A stretch of DNA of 11,642 nt, taken from assembly GCA_036375275.1 (NCBI GenBank), contig DASUSF010000071.1:1-11642 (forward strand). The letters are read 5' to 3'. The notes beneath the pieces were generated by a model. The model saw only the letters and a list, made by a program, of their open reading frames with translations, ran no database searches and was not told the DNA's origin. The DNA is from DASUSF01 sp036375275 (GTDB lineage Bacteria > Pseudomonadota > Alphaproteobacteria > Geminicoccales > Geminicoccaceae). Within the stretch, counting starts at the first letter, position 1, and each line of letters opens with the position of its first letter. This document shows, piece by piece, positions 1 to 6,465 of the stretch. The translations under genes were made by a program, and so were the position numbers.

Positions 1-235
1 AGTAGCTCTCGGTCCCGTCCGGACGGGCCACGCCCGCCTCGCCAACGACCCGACACGGTGGTTTGAGCTGGACGCCGACCCGGATCGTGAGATTGGAGAC
101 GATGGTGTCGTGCGCCTCTGCCGGCGGCGCCATGGCGACGATCTCGCCGTCGACCAGCTCGTAGCGGCGGTCCGTCCCGTCGTCCCAGGCGAGGAACTCC
201 TCGAGGGTGCAGCGTCTGGTGGCGTGCTGTGCCAA
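1..235 (-). CDS. Uma2 family endonuclease (DUF820), N-terminal part, cut by window edge
   Basis: This is the first 78 codons of a protein whose C-terminus lies beyond the left edge. The N-terminal pattern LEEFLAWDDGTDRRYELVDGEIVAMAPP (shown here only as the pieces LEEFLAW, RRYELVDGEI and MAPP, residues 11-38) is typical of Uma2/DUF820 proteins, which have a PD-(D/E)XK nuclease-like fold. Their cellular role is poorly known, and nuclease activity here is only a family inference. No ATG or GTG fits: between the in-frame TAG that ends the upstream gene and the conserved LEEF there is only one usable start, a TTG at 235, preceded by GGAG at a sensible distance. The gene starts 24 bp after the enolase-superfamily gene and is probably co-transcribed with it, although Uma2 genes scatter widely in genomes and need not share a function with their neighbours. 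Full-length members are usually about 180-200 residues. Confidence 0.8.
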   Translation of the reverse strand, partial: MAQHATRRCTLEEFLAWDDGTDRRYELVDGEIVAMAPPAEAHDTIVSNLTIRVGVQLKPPCRVVGEAGVARPDGTESY

Positions 236-259
236 GGCGGTCTCCGCAAGATCGAGTGA

Positions 260-1372
260 CTATACCACGTCCTCGGGGCGGAGCTCGATGCCGATGCCGG
301 GACCCGCGGGCGGGCGGAGGAAGCCGCCGGGCTCGGGCGCGAAGGCGTCGTCCGGGACGAGGTCCCAGAACCACTGGTGCAGCATGTGATACTCGACCGA
401 GTGGGTGTTGGGGCAGGCCGCGGCGAGGTGCAGGCTGGCCGCGAACAGGGCCGAGCTCGACGACGCGTGCAGCGTGATCGGGAGGTGGTGCGCCTGCGCG
501 TAGTGGGCGATCCGCATGCCTTCGCCGACCCCGCCGCAGGCCGCGAGGTCGAACTGCACGTAGTGGACCGCGTGCGCGTCGATCAGGCGGCGGAAGTAGC
601 CGAGCCAGGCCTGGTTCTCGTTGCCGCAGATCGGGATCGGCGAGGCCCGCGCGACCCGGGCCTGCCCCTCGATGTCGTAGGGCGAGACCGGCGCCTCGAA
701 GAAGTGGATGTCGAAGCGCTCGAAGGCGCGCGCCATCGCGATCGCCTCGGCGACGTCGAGGTTGTAGAGCGCGTCGACCATGAGCCGGGTGTCGGCGCCG
801 ATCGTCTCGCGCACCACCCGCACCCGCTCGACGTCCTCCTTCAGCGGCGCGCCGCCGACCTTCATCTTGACCGCGGTGAAGCCCCGGTCGACGTAGCCGA
901 GCACCTCGCTCGCCAGATCGTCCAGGGTCTTGGTCTCACCGTACAGCCCGGCGCTGGCGTAGGCGAACACCCTGTCCGTGGCCGCGCCCAGCATCCGGTA
1001 GAGCGGCAGCCCGGCGACCCGCGCGGCGAGGTCCCAGAGCGCCATGTCGACCGCGCTCCAGGCGGCGCCGGTCGCGCCGGTGCGCCCGCTCATCTCGATG
1101 GTGCGGAAGACCTCGTGCGCGATCCCGGTGACCTCGAACGGCGACCGCCCGACCACGCGCGGGGCGAGGTCGTCCTCGATGGTCTGCTCGATCGCCCGCG
1201 CCGAGCCGCCGCTCAGCCAGGCCTCGCCGACTCCGACCTCGCCGCCCTCGCCCTCGACGAAGCAGAGCAGGATCTGCTTCCTGGTCCAGCGCTGGCGCGG
1301 GTTCCGAAGCCCGCCGCCCATCTCCCGCTCGATCAGCCGCGTCGTGACCCGCCGGACGATCTCGCCGCTCAT
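260..1372 (-). CDS. Mandelate racemase / muconate lactonizing enzyme family protein (enolase superfamily)
   Basis: A complete 370-residue member of the enolase superfamily, which abstracts a proton alpha to a carboxylate with Mg2+ help. Visible catalytic positions fit the mandelate racemase subgroup: a KxK motif (K169, K171), metal ligands D200, E226 and E252, then D275 and H302 as the His-Asp dyad, and E327 (VEYH) in the place of the carboxylate that stabilises the intermediate. The capping domain is residues 1-130 and the barrel follows. Having both the KxK lysine and the dyad histidine allows either racemisation or acid-sugar dehydration; the substrate cannot be read from sequence. The ATG at 1372 is supported by GAGGAG eight bases upstream. 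It follows the two permease genes on the same strand, so the transported solute or a derivative is the likely substrate. A dipeptide epimerase is less likely, because those carry a lysine rather than a histidine on the later strand. Confidence 0.9.
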   Translation of the reverse strand: MSGEIVRRVTTRLIEREMGGGLRNPRQRWTRKQILLCFVEGEGGEVGVGEAWLSGGSARAIEQTIEDDLAPRVVGRSPFEVTGIAHEVFRTIEMSGRTGATGAAWSAVDMALWDLAARVAGLPLYRMLGAATDRVFAYASAGLYGETKTLDDLASEVLGYVDRGFTAVKMKVGGAPLKEDVERVRVVRETIGADTRLMVDALYNLDVAEAIAMARAFERFDIHFFEAPVSPYDIEGQARVARASPIPICGNENQAWLGYFRRLIDAHAVHYVQFDLAACGGVGEGMRIAHYAQAHHLPITLHASSSSALFAASLHLAAACPNTHSVEYHMLHQWFWDLVPDDAFAPEPGGFLRPPAGPGIGIELRPEDVV

Positions 1373-1440
1373 CCTTCGCTCCTCTTTGCGGTCTGCCGTC
1401 GCGCTTCACGCTGCTCGAGCCGATAGAGATCCGGGCCTCC

Positions 1441-1470
1441 ACCCCGCTTCGCGCTGCGCGAGCGGTGGTT
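1441..1470 (-). other. Intercistronic hairpin between permease and enolase-superfamily gene
   Basis: An imperfect stem: CCACC, GCT and CGCG on the left (1441-1455, with bulges of two and one base) pair with CGCG, AGC and GGTGG on the right (1459-1470) around a CTG loop. A second shorter stem, GGCGCG (1475-1480) with CGCGCC (1488-1493), lies next to it. No T-run follows on the minus strand, so it is more likely an RNA processing or stability structure than a strong terminator. The function is inference. Confidence 0.35.
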
Positions 1471-1507
1471 CCGGCGCGCCGCCGCCGCGCCAAGCTCGAA
1501 CCGAGGG

Positions 1508-2395
1508 TCAGTCCCGGAGCGAGATCTCGCGGATGCCGTCGGCCAGCAGGTTGAAGCCGATCACCAAGGACGAGATCGCGGCGCACGGGACCAGCGACAT
1601 GTGCGGGAAGACCGCCATCATGGCGTAGGTGTCCTTGACCATGCCGCCCCAGTCGGGGTCGGGCGGGGGCAGGCCAAGGCCGAGGAAGCCGAGGACGCCG
1701 ATCGCGATCGTGGTGTAGCCCATCCTGAGGCAGGCATCGACGATCAGGGGCCCGCGCGCGTTGGGCAGGATCTCGACCAGCATGATGTAGAGGTCGCCCT
1801 CGCCCCGGGTCTTGGCCGCCGCGACGTACTCCATGTTCTTGAGGTCGAGGGTGAGCCCGCGGACGATCCGCATGATCTGCGGCGCGGCGGTGAAGGTCAC
1901 CGCGACGATGATGTTGACCACCGAGGCGCCGAAGTTGGCGATGATGATCATGTAGAGGATGATCACCGGGAAGCTCAGGATGACGTCGGAGATGCGCGAG
2001 AGCACGACGTCCCACCAGCCGGCCTTGTAGCCGGCGACGAGGCCCATGGCGCAGCCGACGATGTAGGCGATGAAGACGGTCACCGGCGCGACGATCAGGA
2101 CGGTGCGCGCGCCGTAGATGATGCGCGAGAGGATGTCGCGGCCCTGGTTGTCGGTGCCGAGCCAGTGCTCGGCCGAGGGATAGGGGTTCGCGAGCGCCGC
2201 GTAGTCGTTGTAGTTCGGGTCGTAGGGGGCGAGGAGCGGGGCGGCGAGCGCCACCACCACCCAGAACGCGACCAGGAGCGCGCCGATCATCGCGGGCCAG
2301 GATTCGCGCAGCAGCCCGAGCCCGCCCGCGAGCCGGCGGAGCGGTCCCGGCGGCGTCTCGAGCCGGGCGGCGTCGAGGTCGGGGACCGTCGCCAT
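1508..2395 (-). CDS. ABC transporter permease, DppC/OppC type (peptide/nickel family)
   Basis: A 295-residue inner-membrane permease of the binding-protein-dependent family that moves peptides, nickel chelates, opines and similar solutes. An OppC-type N-terminal region (about 28-60) with the first membrane helix is followed by the hallmark HWLGTDNQGRDILSR (77-91). Several hydrophobic helices come next, then the cytoplasmic EAA loop around 189-212 (EYVAAAKTRGEGD...), which docks to the ATPase, and the late DPDWGGMV (246-253). It pairs with the DppB-type permease upstream. The ATG at 2395 directly abuts the end of a repeat element, and no convincing Shine-Dalgarno is visible within the element. 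No alternative early start exists before the first helix, so the start is retained. The stop is followed by hairpins and then the enolase-superfamily gene. No ATPase gene is present in the window. Confidence 0.93.
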   Translation of the reverse strand: MATVPDLDAARLETPPGPLRRLAGGLGLLRESWPAMIGALLVAFWVVVALAAPLLAPYDPNYNDYAALANPYPSAEHWLGTDNQGRDILSRIIYGARTVLIVAPVTVFIAYIVGCAMGLVAGYKAGWWDVVLSRISDVILSFPVIILYMIIIANFGASVVNIIVAVTFTAAPQIMRIVRGLTLDLKNMEYVAAAKTRGEGDLYIMLVEILPNARGPLIVDACLRMGYTTIAIGVLGFLGLGLPPPDPDWGGMVKDTYAMMAVFPHMSLVPCAAISSLVIGFNLLADGIREISLRD

Positions 2396-2542
2396 CTAGA
2401 GCGGATCCCGATGTGACGGCACCGCCTGCACGCGGTCCCGATCGGGTGAATTCGCTCCCCATTGGAACGGAGCAATTTTCTTCCGATGAGCGGAAGGACC
2501 TTGCGGCGCGATGCGGTCTTGTCTCATCGGAACTTGCTCTAG
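2396..2542. repeat. MITE-like element, copy 1, between the two permease genes
   Basis: A non-coding 147-bp element with terminal inverted repeats: the 22 bases at 2396-2417 match the reverse complement of 2521-2542 at 17 positions, starting CTAGAGC at both outer ends. The CTA/TAG flanks would suit a TA target duplication, as seen with IS630/IS5-type elements (family assignment is inference). Inside are further palindromes: ACCGC/GCGGT near 2421-2436, GCTCC/GGAGC (2454-2458 with 2469-2473) and a perfect 10-bp pair TTCCGATGAG/CTCATCGGAA (2481-2490 with 2523-2532). The first 59 bases (2396-2454) recur inverted at 8821-8879 with 52 identical positions. Removing the element plus one TA would leave the permease stop TAG directly followed by the next gene's ATG. 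Confidence 0.75.
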
Positions 2543-3480
2543 TGGATCCGGATCCTCGGGTTCAGCATCATGTAGCCGATGTCGCCCACGACCTGGGTCG
2601 TGACCGCGATGAACACGGCGACCAGCCCGCCCGCCTCGATCAGGGCCACGTCCTTGAACAGCGCGGCGTCGAGCATCATGCGGCCGAAGCCCGGATAGGC
2701 GAACACCGCCTCGACCACCACGACCCCGATGACGAGGTAGTTGATCTGCAGGAGGATGACCGTGAACGGCGCGATCAGCGCGTTGCGCAGCGCGTGGCGC
2801 ATGACCACGTCGCGGAACGCGAGGCCCTTGAGCATGGCGGTCCGGATGTAGGGCCGGGTCATGACCTCGACCATCGAGGCCCGCACCATGCGCACGACGT
2901 AGCCGAGGTCGTAGAGCACCATCACCGCCACCGGCAGGACCAGCTGCGAGGCGAGGCTGTACTGGCTGGTCGGGTCCAGGGTCGAGGTGCCGGGCAGCCA
3001 GCCGAGCCAGATCACGAAGATCGAGGCGAGGAACACGCCAGACGCGAACTCCGGCACCGAGGTGGTGACGATCGCGCCGAGCGAGATGCTGCGATCGAGC
3101 ACCGATCCTTCGGCCGTGCCGGCCAGCACGCCCAGGATGATCGAGGCGGGCACGATGATCGCGAAGGCGATGGCGGCGAGGATCGCGGTGTTGCCGAGCC
3201 GGTCCCAGATGATGTCGTTGACCGGCTCCTTGAACCGGGTCGACATCCCGAGGTCGCCGGTCAGCACCCCGCCCAGCCACTCGAAGTAGCGGACGATCAC
3301 CGGCCGGTCGAGGCCGAGCCGCTCGGTCAGCAGGTCGACCTGCTCCTGGGTCGCGAACTGGCCGAGCTGCTTGCGGGCGACGCTGCCCGGCGACCACTCG
3401 CTCATGGCGAAGATCAGGAACGAGGCCACGAGCATCGTGAAGAGCATGTGCCCGAGGCGACGGGTGAGGAAGGCGAGCAT
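2539..3480 (-). CDS. ABC transporter permease, DppB/OppB type (peptide/nickel family)
   Basis: A 313-residue inner-membrane permease. It starts with the typical short basic stretch before helix 1 (LAFLTRRLGHMLF) and carries the DppB-type TGDLGMS (74-80). Hydrophobic segments lie near 97-120, 132-160, 178-195 and 236-262. The cytoplasmic EAA loop is at about 209-234 (YIRTAMLKGLAFRDVVMRHALRNA), followed by VFAYPGFGRMMLDA. Family members form a heterodimer with a DppC-type partner, encoded next on the same strand. The stop TAG at 2541-2539 lies inside the CTAG end of the repeat element. Upstream is a strong hairpin separating it from the binding-protein gene; no clear Shine-Dalgarno precedes the ATG at 3480, so translation may be weak relative to the binding protein, as is usual for such operons. 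Confidence 0.93.
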   Translation of the reverse strand: MLAFLTRRLGHMLFTMLVASFLIFAMSEWSPGSVARKQLGQFATQEQVDLLTERLGLDRPVIVRYFEWLGGVLTGDLGMSTRFKEPVNDIIWDRLGNTAILAAIAFAIIVPASIILGVLAGTAEGSVLDRSISLGAIVTTSVPEFASGVFLASIFVIWLGWLPGTSTLDPTSQYSLASQLVLPVAVMVLYDLGYVVRMVRASMVEVMTRPYIRTAMLKGLAFRDVVMRHALRNALIAPFTVILLQINYLVIGVVVVEAVFAYPGFGRMMLDAALFKDVALIEAGGLVAVFIAVTTQVVGDIGYMMLNPRIRIH

Positions 3481-3511
3481 GGCGGACCGGCGCTAGGGGG
3501 ACGACGCGGGA

Positions 3512-3535
3512 CGGGGCGGCCCGCCGGCCGCCCCG
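3512..3535 (-). other. Strong intercistronic hairpin downstream of the binding-protein gene
   Basis: A perfect 10-bp stem, CGGGGCGGCC (3512-3521) with GGCCGCCCCG (3526-3535), around a four-base loop. It begins about 8 bases after the binding-protein stop on the minus strand and ends about 30 bases before the permease start. No T-run follows. Hairpins in this position in other binding-protein operons protect the upstream mRNA and reduce downstream expression, giving binding protein in excess over permease; that role here is inference from position. Confidence 0.6.
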
Positions 3536-3542
3536 CGCTCGC

Positions 3543-5216
3543 TCAGGCCTGGTCGTCCAGCCAGAGGTTCTCGGCGAAGATGTAGGACGTCGGGTGGTGG
3601 TCGAAGCCCTGGACCTTCTTGTCCCAGAAGCTGAACAGGCCCCGCCAGAGCGGGATCGCGATCGGCCCGTCCTCGAGCATCAGCCGCTCGATGTCGGCCA
3701 TGATGGTGCGGCGCTCGTCGACGTCGAGCGTCGCCTCGGCCTTGGCGAGCAGCTCCTCGAACTCCGGGTTGTTGTAGTCGGTCTCGTTCCAGGGCACGCC
3801 CGAGCGGTAGGCGAGGCCGAGCACCATCACCCCGAGCGGGCGGTGGGTCCAGCGGGTGAAGCCGAACGGGACCTGGGTCCAGACCTCCCAGTACTGCGCT
3901 TCCGGCACGATGTTGATGTCGACGTTGATGCCCGCCTCGCGCCACATCTCGACGCAGGCCTGGACCGTGATCTGCTCCCAGGCGGGGTTGTTCGGCACCG
4001 TGATCCGGTGCTCGACGTTCAGGCCGTCCGGGAAGCCCGCCTCCGCGAGCAGCGCCTTGGCGCCCTCGATGTCCTGCTCCATGAACGGGACCTCGGCGTA
4101 CTCGGGGTGGATCGGGCTGACGTGGTGGTGCTCGCCCGGCCCGCCGATCCCGGCGTGCCCGATCTGCAGCAGCTTCCGGGTGTCGAGCGCCATCCGCATC
4201 GCCTTCCTGACCCGCGGGTCGTCGAAGGGGGCCGCGCCCACCTTCATGCGCACCACGCCGGTCTGGGCGGTCACCACCTCGTGCATCTGCAGGTGCGGGA
4301 CCTGCTGCAGGATCGGCAGCTGGGTGATGTTGCACTCGTACTGCCCCTCGACCTGCCGCGAGCTCAACGCGCTCGCCTCGGCGAACGGGTCGTCGCCGTG
4401 ATCGAGGAACTGCAGCTCGTCGAGATACGGACCCTCGCCCCAGTAGTCGCTGCGCGGCTTCAGGACCACGCGCTTGCCGACCTCGACCGTCTCGCAGGTG
4501 AAGGCGCCGGTGCCGACCGAGCCCGGACCCCACTCGCCGTTCTCCTCCGGCCAGAGCATCAGCGCCGGGTAATGGAACAGGTTCTCGGGGATGGCGAGCT
4601 GCGGCGACTTGCCGTTCAGGCGGATGGTGTGATCGTCGACCTTCTCGATCGCGTTCGCGTCCCAGAGGACCGTCCGCTCCCCCTGCTTGTCGAGCAGGAA
4701 CGCTTCCATGAGCCCGAGCCACGAGGAGCCGACGTCCGGATCGAGCATCCGCTCGATGTTCCAGATGATCTGATCGGCGACCAGCGGCTCGCCGTTGTTC
4801 CAGGTGACGTCGTCGCGCAGGTTCAGGGTCCAGGTCTTGAGGTCGTCCGAGGCCTCCCAGCTCTGCAGCAGCCAGGGCCGCGTGATGTTGTCGACCCCGG
4901 TGCGGGTCAGGTAGTCGTTGACCTGGCGGACGGTGTTGGAATCGTACACCCAGGAGAAGGTGTGCGGGTTCTTGAGCTCGGGCACCCGCATCGAGACCTT
5001 GAGCACGCCGCCCTGCTTGGGGCTCGCCTGCGCGCGCGCCGCCGGCACCGCGCCGTCGCCGAGGATGCGCCCGGCGATGCCGTACGCGGCCGGCGCCGAC
5101 AGGCCGAGCAGGGTCGCGGTCCTCAGGAAATCCCGCCGGCCGACGCGACGGGCCTCGAGCTGCTCGACGAGCTTCGGGATGTACGGGTGGACCTTGCGGT
5201 CGTCAGACGTCGCCAC
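3543..5216 (-). CDS. ABC transporter substrate-binding protein, family 5 (peptide/nickel type), Tat-exported
   Basis: A 557-residue periplasmic solute-binding protein (SBP_bac_5 family), the recognition subunit for the two permeases encoded downstream. The N-terminus has a 26-residue polar lead, then a twin-arginine motif RRDFLR (27-32), a hydrophobic stretch to about residue 50 and AARAQA near 59-64 as a likely cleavage site. Folded export through Tat is therefore likely. The mature region shows family features such as DVTWNNGEPLVADQIIWNIERM, which follows the first lobe's start, and the C-terminal EELLAKAEATLDVDERR...AIPLW region typical of family 5. The start is GTG at 5216, preceded by GGAGAT at 5227-5222 about six bases upstream. 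Substrate cannot be read from sequence; the family covers peptides, nickel chelates, opines and glycosides. It is the first gene of the operon and has a candidate promoter about 100 bases upstream. Confidence 0.93.
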   Translation of the reverse strand: MATSDDRKVHPYIPKLVEQLEARRVGRRDFLRTATLLGLSAPAAYGIAGRILGDGAVPAARAQASPKQGGVLKVSMRVPELKNPHTFSWVYDSNTVRQVNDYLTRTGVDNITRPWLLQSWEASDDLKTWTLNLRDDVTWNNGEPLVADQIIWNIERMLDPDVGSSWLGLMEAFLLDKQGERTVLWDANAIEKVDDHTIRLNGKSPQLAIPENLFHYPALMLWPEENGEWGPGSVGTGAFTCETVEVGKRVVLKPRSDYWGEGPYLDELQFLDHGDDPFAEASALSSRQVEGQYECNITQLPILQQVPHLQMHEVVTAQTGVVRMKVGAAPFDDPRVRKAMRMALDTRKLLQIGHAGIGGPGEHHHVSPIHPEYAEVPFMEQDIEGAKALLAEAGFPDGLNVEHRITVPNNPAWEQITVQACVEMWREAGINVDINIVPEAQYWEVWTQVPFGFTRWTHRPLGVMVLGLAYRSGVPWNETDYNNPEFEELLAKAEATLDVDERRTIMADIERLMLEDGPIAIPLWRGLFSFWDKKVQGFDHHPTSYIFAENLWLDDQA

Positions 5217-5541
5217 GGGTGATCTCCGTCGCTGATGGATCGGGTGGAGCGATTCGACGCCGCGCCGCCTCCCTCTTGATTATCCTTGCCCAGCGCCGGA
5301 TCCCAGTTGAAGCGACAGTAGCCCATCGCCTTGGGCTGTCAACCGCGCCCGCGTCGCCCGGCGGCGGCCGCATCGAGCGCAGTGGAAAAAGTTCCCAACA
5401 TGGCGTAATGATGGCCCCGAGGGGCCCCCGGAAGCGCGGCTGACTGAGACGGGGCGCGCCCCTCGGCACAGGTTCCTTCGCGTAGTCGCGAGCGATCGAA
5501 GGATGGCGTTTCGGCGTCCTCTTTTGTGGAGATTCGTGGCC
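5217..5541. other. Divergent intergenic region between importer operon and desaturase
   Basis: About 325 bases without a credible gene. The left part carries the candidate importer promoter. The right part holds several palindromes: GGCCCC/GGGGCC near 5414-5427, the self-complementary GGGGCGCGCCCC near 5452-5463, and a TCCTTCG (5474-5480) / CGAAGGA (5497-5503) stem with an internal TCGC/GCGA pair. This last stem covers the ATG at 5503. A promoter for the desaturase is not clear. Open frames here on the minus strand have no recognisable protein features. Confidence 0.6.
5315..5342 (-). promoter_or_regulatory. Candidate sigma70-type promoter with overlapping dyad for the importer operon
   Basis: On the minus strand a perfect TTGACA (5342-5337) is followed after 16 bases by TACTGT (5320-5315), a weak -10 matching the consensus at three positions. 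The start site would be near 5308, leaving a leader of about 90 bases before the GTG start. The same stretch has imperfect two-fold symmetry: GACA/GCCC after the first T's mirror GGGC/TACTGTC near the -10. That could be an operator overlapping the promoter. The -35 is seen directly; the operator reading is inference. Confidence 0.45.
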
Positions 5542-6462
5542 ATGCCCGCCTTCTTAGAACAACGGAGCGCTTCGACAACCTGGCTGTACCGCGCCGGGCC
5601 GACCTGGGTGGTCGCCGTCCTGGTCCATGCCGGCTTCCTCACCCTGACCTGGTTCGCCTCCGCCCTGCCGGCGATCGTCGTCGTCGTCGCCGGCGCGACC
5701 ATCCTCGCCTGGCACGGCTCGCTGCAGCACGAGGCCACCCACGGGCAGCTGGCGCCGTGGCGCTGGCTGAACGACCTCGTCGCGATCCTGCCGCTCGGTC
5801 TCTGGGTGCCGTACCCGATCTACCGCTCGACCCACCGCGCCCACCACGACTTCGAGATCCTGACCGACCCCTGGCGCGACCCGGAGTCGTTCTACGTCGA
5901 CCGGGCGACGTGGCAGCGCCTGCCCGCGCCGGTGCGGCGCCTGCTCACCTTCCACAACACCCTGCTCGGCCGGCTGACGATCGGCCCGGCGCTGGTGATC
6001 GGACAGTTCTGGTGGCTCGAGTTCCGGGCCCTCCAGCGCGGCGACCGGCAGAACCTCGGGGCCTGGCTCTGGCACCTGCCGCTGGTCCTCCTGGTCCTCG
6101 CCTGGGTGGTCGGCGTCGCCGCCGTGCCGCTGCCGCTCTACCTGCTGACGGTCTACGCCGGGGTCAGCCTGACCCTGGTCCGCTCGTTCGCGGAGCACAA
6201 GGCGGCGCACACCCCCTTCGAGCGGACGGCGATCGTCGAGGCCGGCGGGTTCTTCTCCCTGCTGTTCCTCAACAACAACCTGCACTTCGCCCACCACCGG
6301 CGCCCCGACCTGCCGTGGCACGCGCTCCCCGCCTACTGGCGGGCGAACCGGCGCGCGCTGCTCGCGGAGAACGGCGGCCTGCACTACCGGAGCGGCTACC
6401 GCGAGATCCTTGGCCGCTTCCTCCTCCGGCCGGTGGACGACCCGGTGCACCCGTACGCCTGA
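5542..6462 (+). CDS. Membrane fatty acid desaturase
   Basis: An integral-membrane di-iron desaturase of about 306 residues. All three histidine boxes are present: HEATH (63-67), HRAHH (98-102) and HFAHH (248-252), with an extra EHKAAH (218-223) before the third. Hydrophobic helices flank them (about 22-55, 80-92 and 175-212). Such enzymes use O2 and electrons from a ferredoxin or cytochrome b5-like donor to introduce a double bond, or sometimes a hydroxyl, into an acyl or related lipid chain; the exact regiochemistry is unknown. I chose the ATG at 5542 because TGGAGA lies about ten bases upstream. The in-frame ATG at 5503 would add 13 residues but sits inside a hairpin and lacks a spaced ribosome site. 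It reads toward the kinase gene and ends three bases from that gene's stop codon. Confidence 0.88.
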   Translation: MPAFLEQRSASTTWLYRAGPTWVVAVLVHAGFLTLTWFASALPAIVVVVAGATILAWHGSLQHEATHGQLAPWRWLNDLVAILPLGLWVPYPIYRSTHRAHHDFEILTDPWRDPESFYVDRATWQRLPAPVRRLLTFHNTLLGRLTIGPALVIGQFWWLEFRALQRGDRQNLGAWLWHLPLVLLVLAWVVGVAAVPLPLYLLTVYAGVSLTLVRSFAEHKAAHTPFERTAIVEAGGFFSLLFLNNNLHFAHHRRPDLPWHALPAYWRANRRALLAENGGLHYRSGYREILGRFLLRPVDDPVHPYA

Positions 6463-6465
6463 GGC

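Noticed and set aside
2396..2475. Similar short peptides (QAVPSHRDPL and QAVPPYRDPL) encoded near 2400 and 8860
   Set aside because: They come from translating the two copies of the non-coding repeat, not from a shared protein domain.
377..5222. Very long open frames on the plus strand opposite the importer operon, rich in Arg, Asp, Glu, His and Val
   Set aside because: They are antisense shadows of the real minus-strand genes, produced by high GC at third positions; they have no domain features or ribosome sites.
5391..5396. GGAAC-like motif on minus as a general-stress (EcfG) promoter
   Set aside because: No CGTT-type -10 partner at the expected distance.
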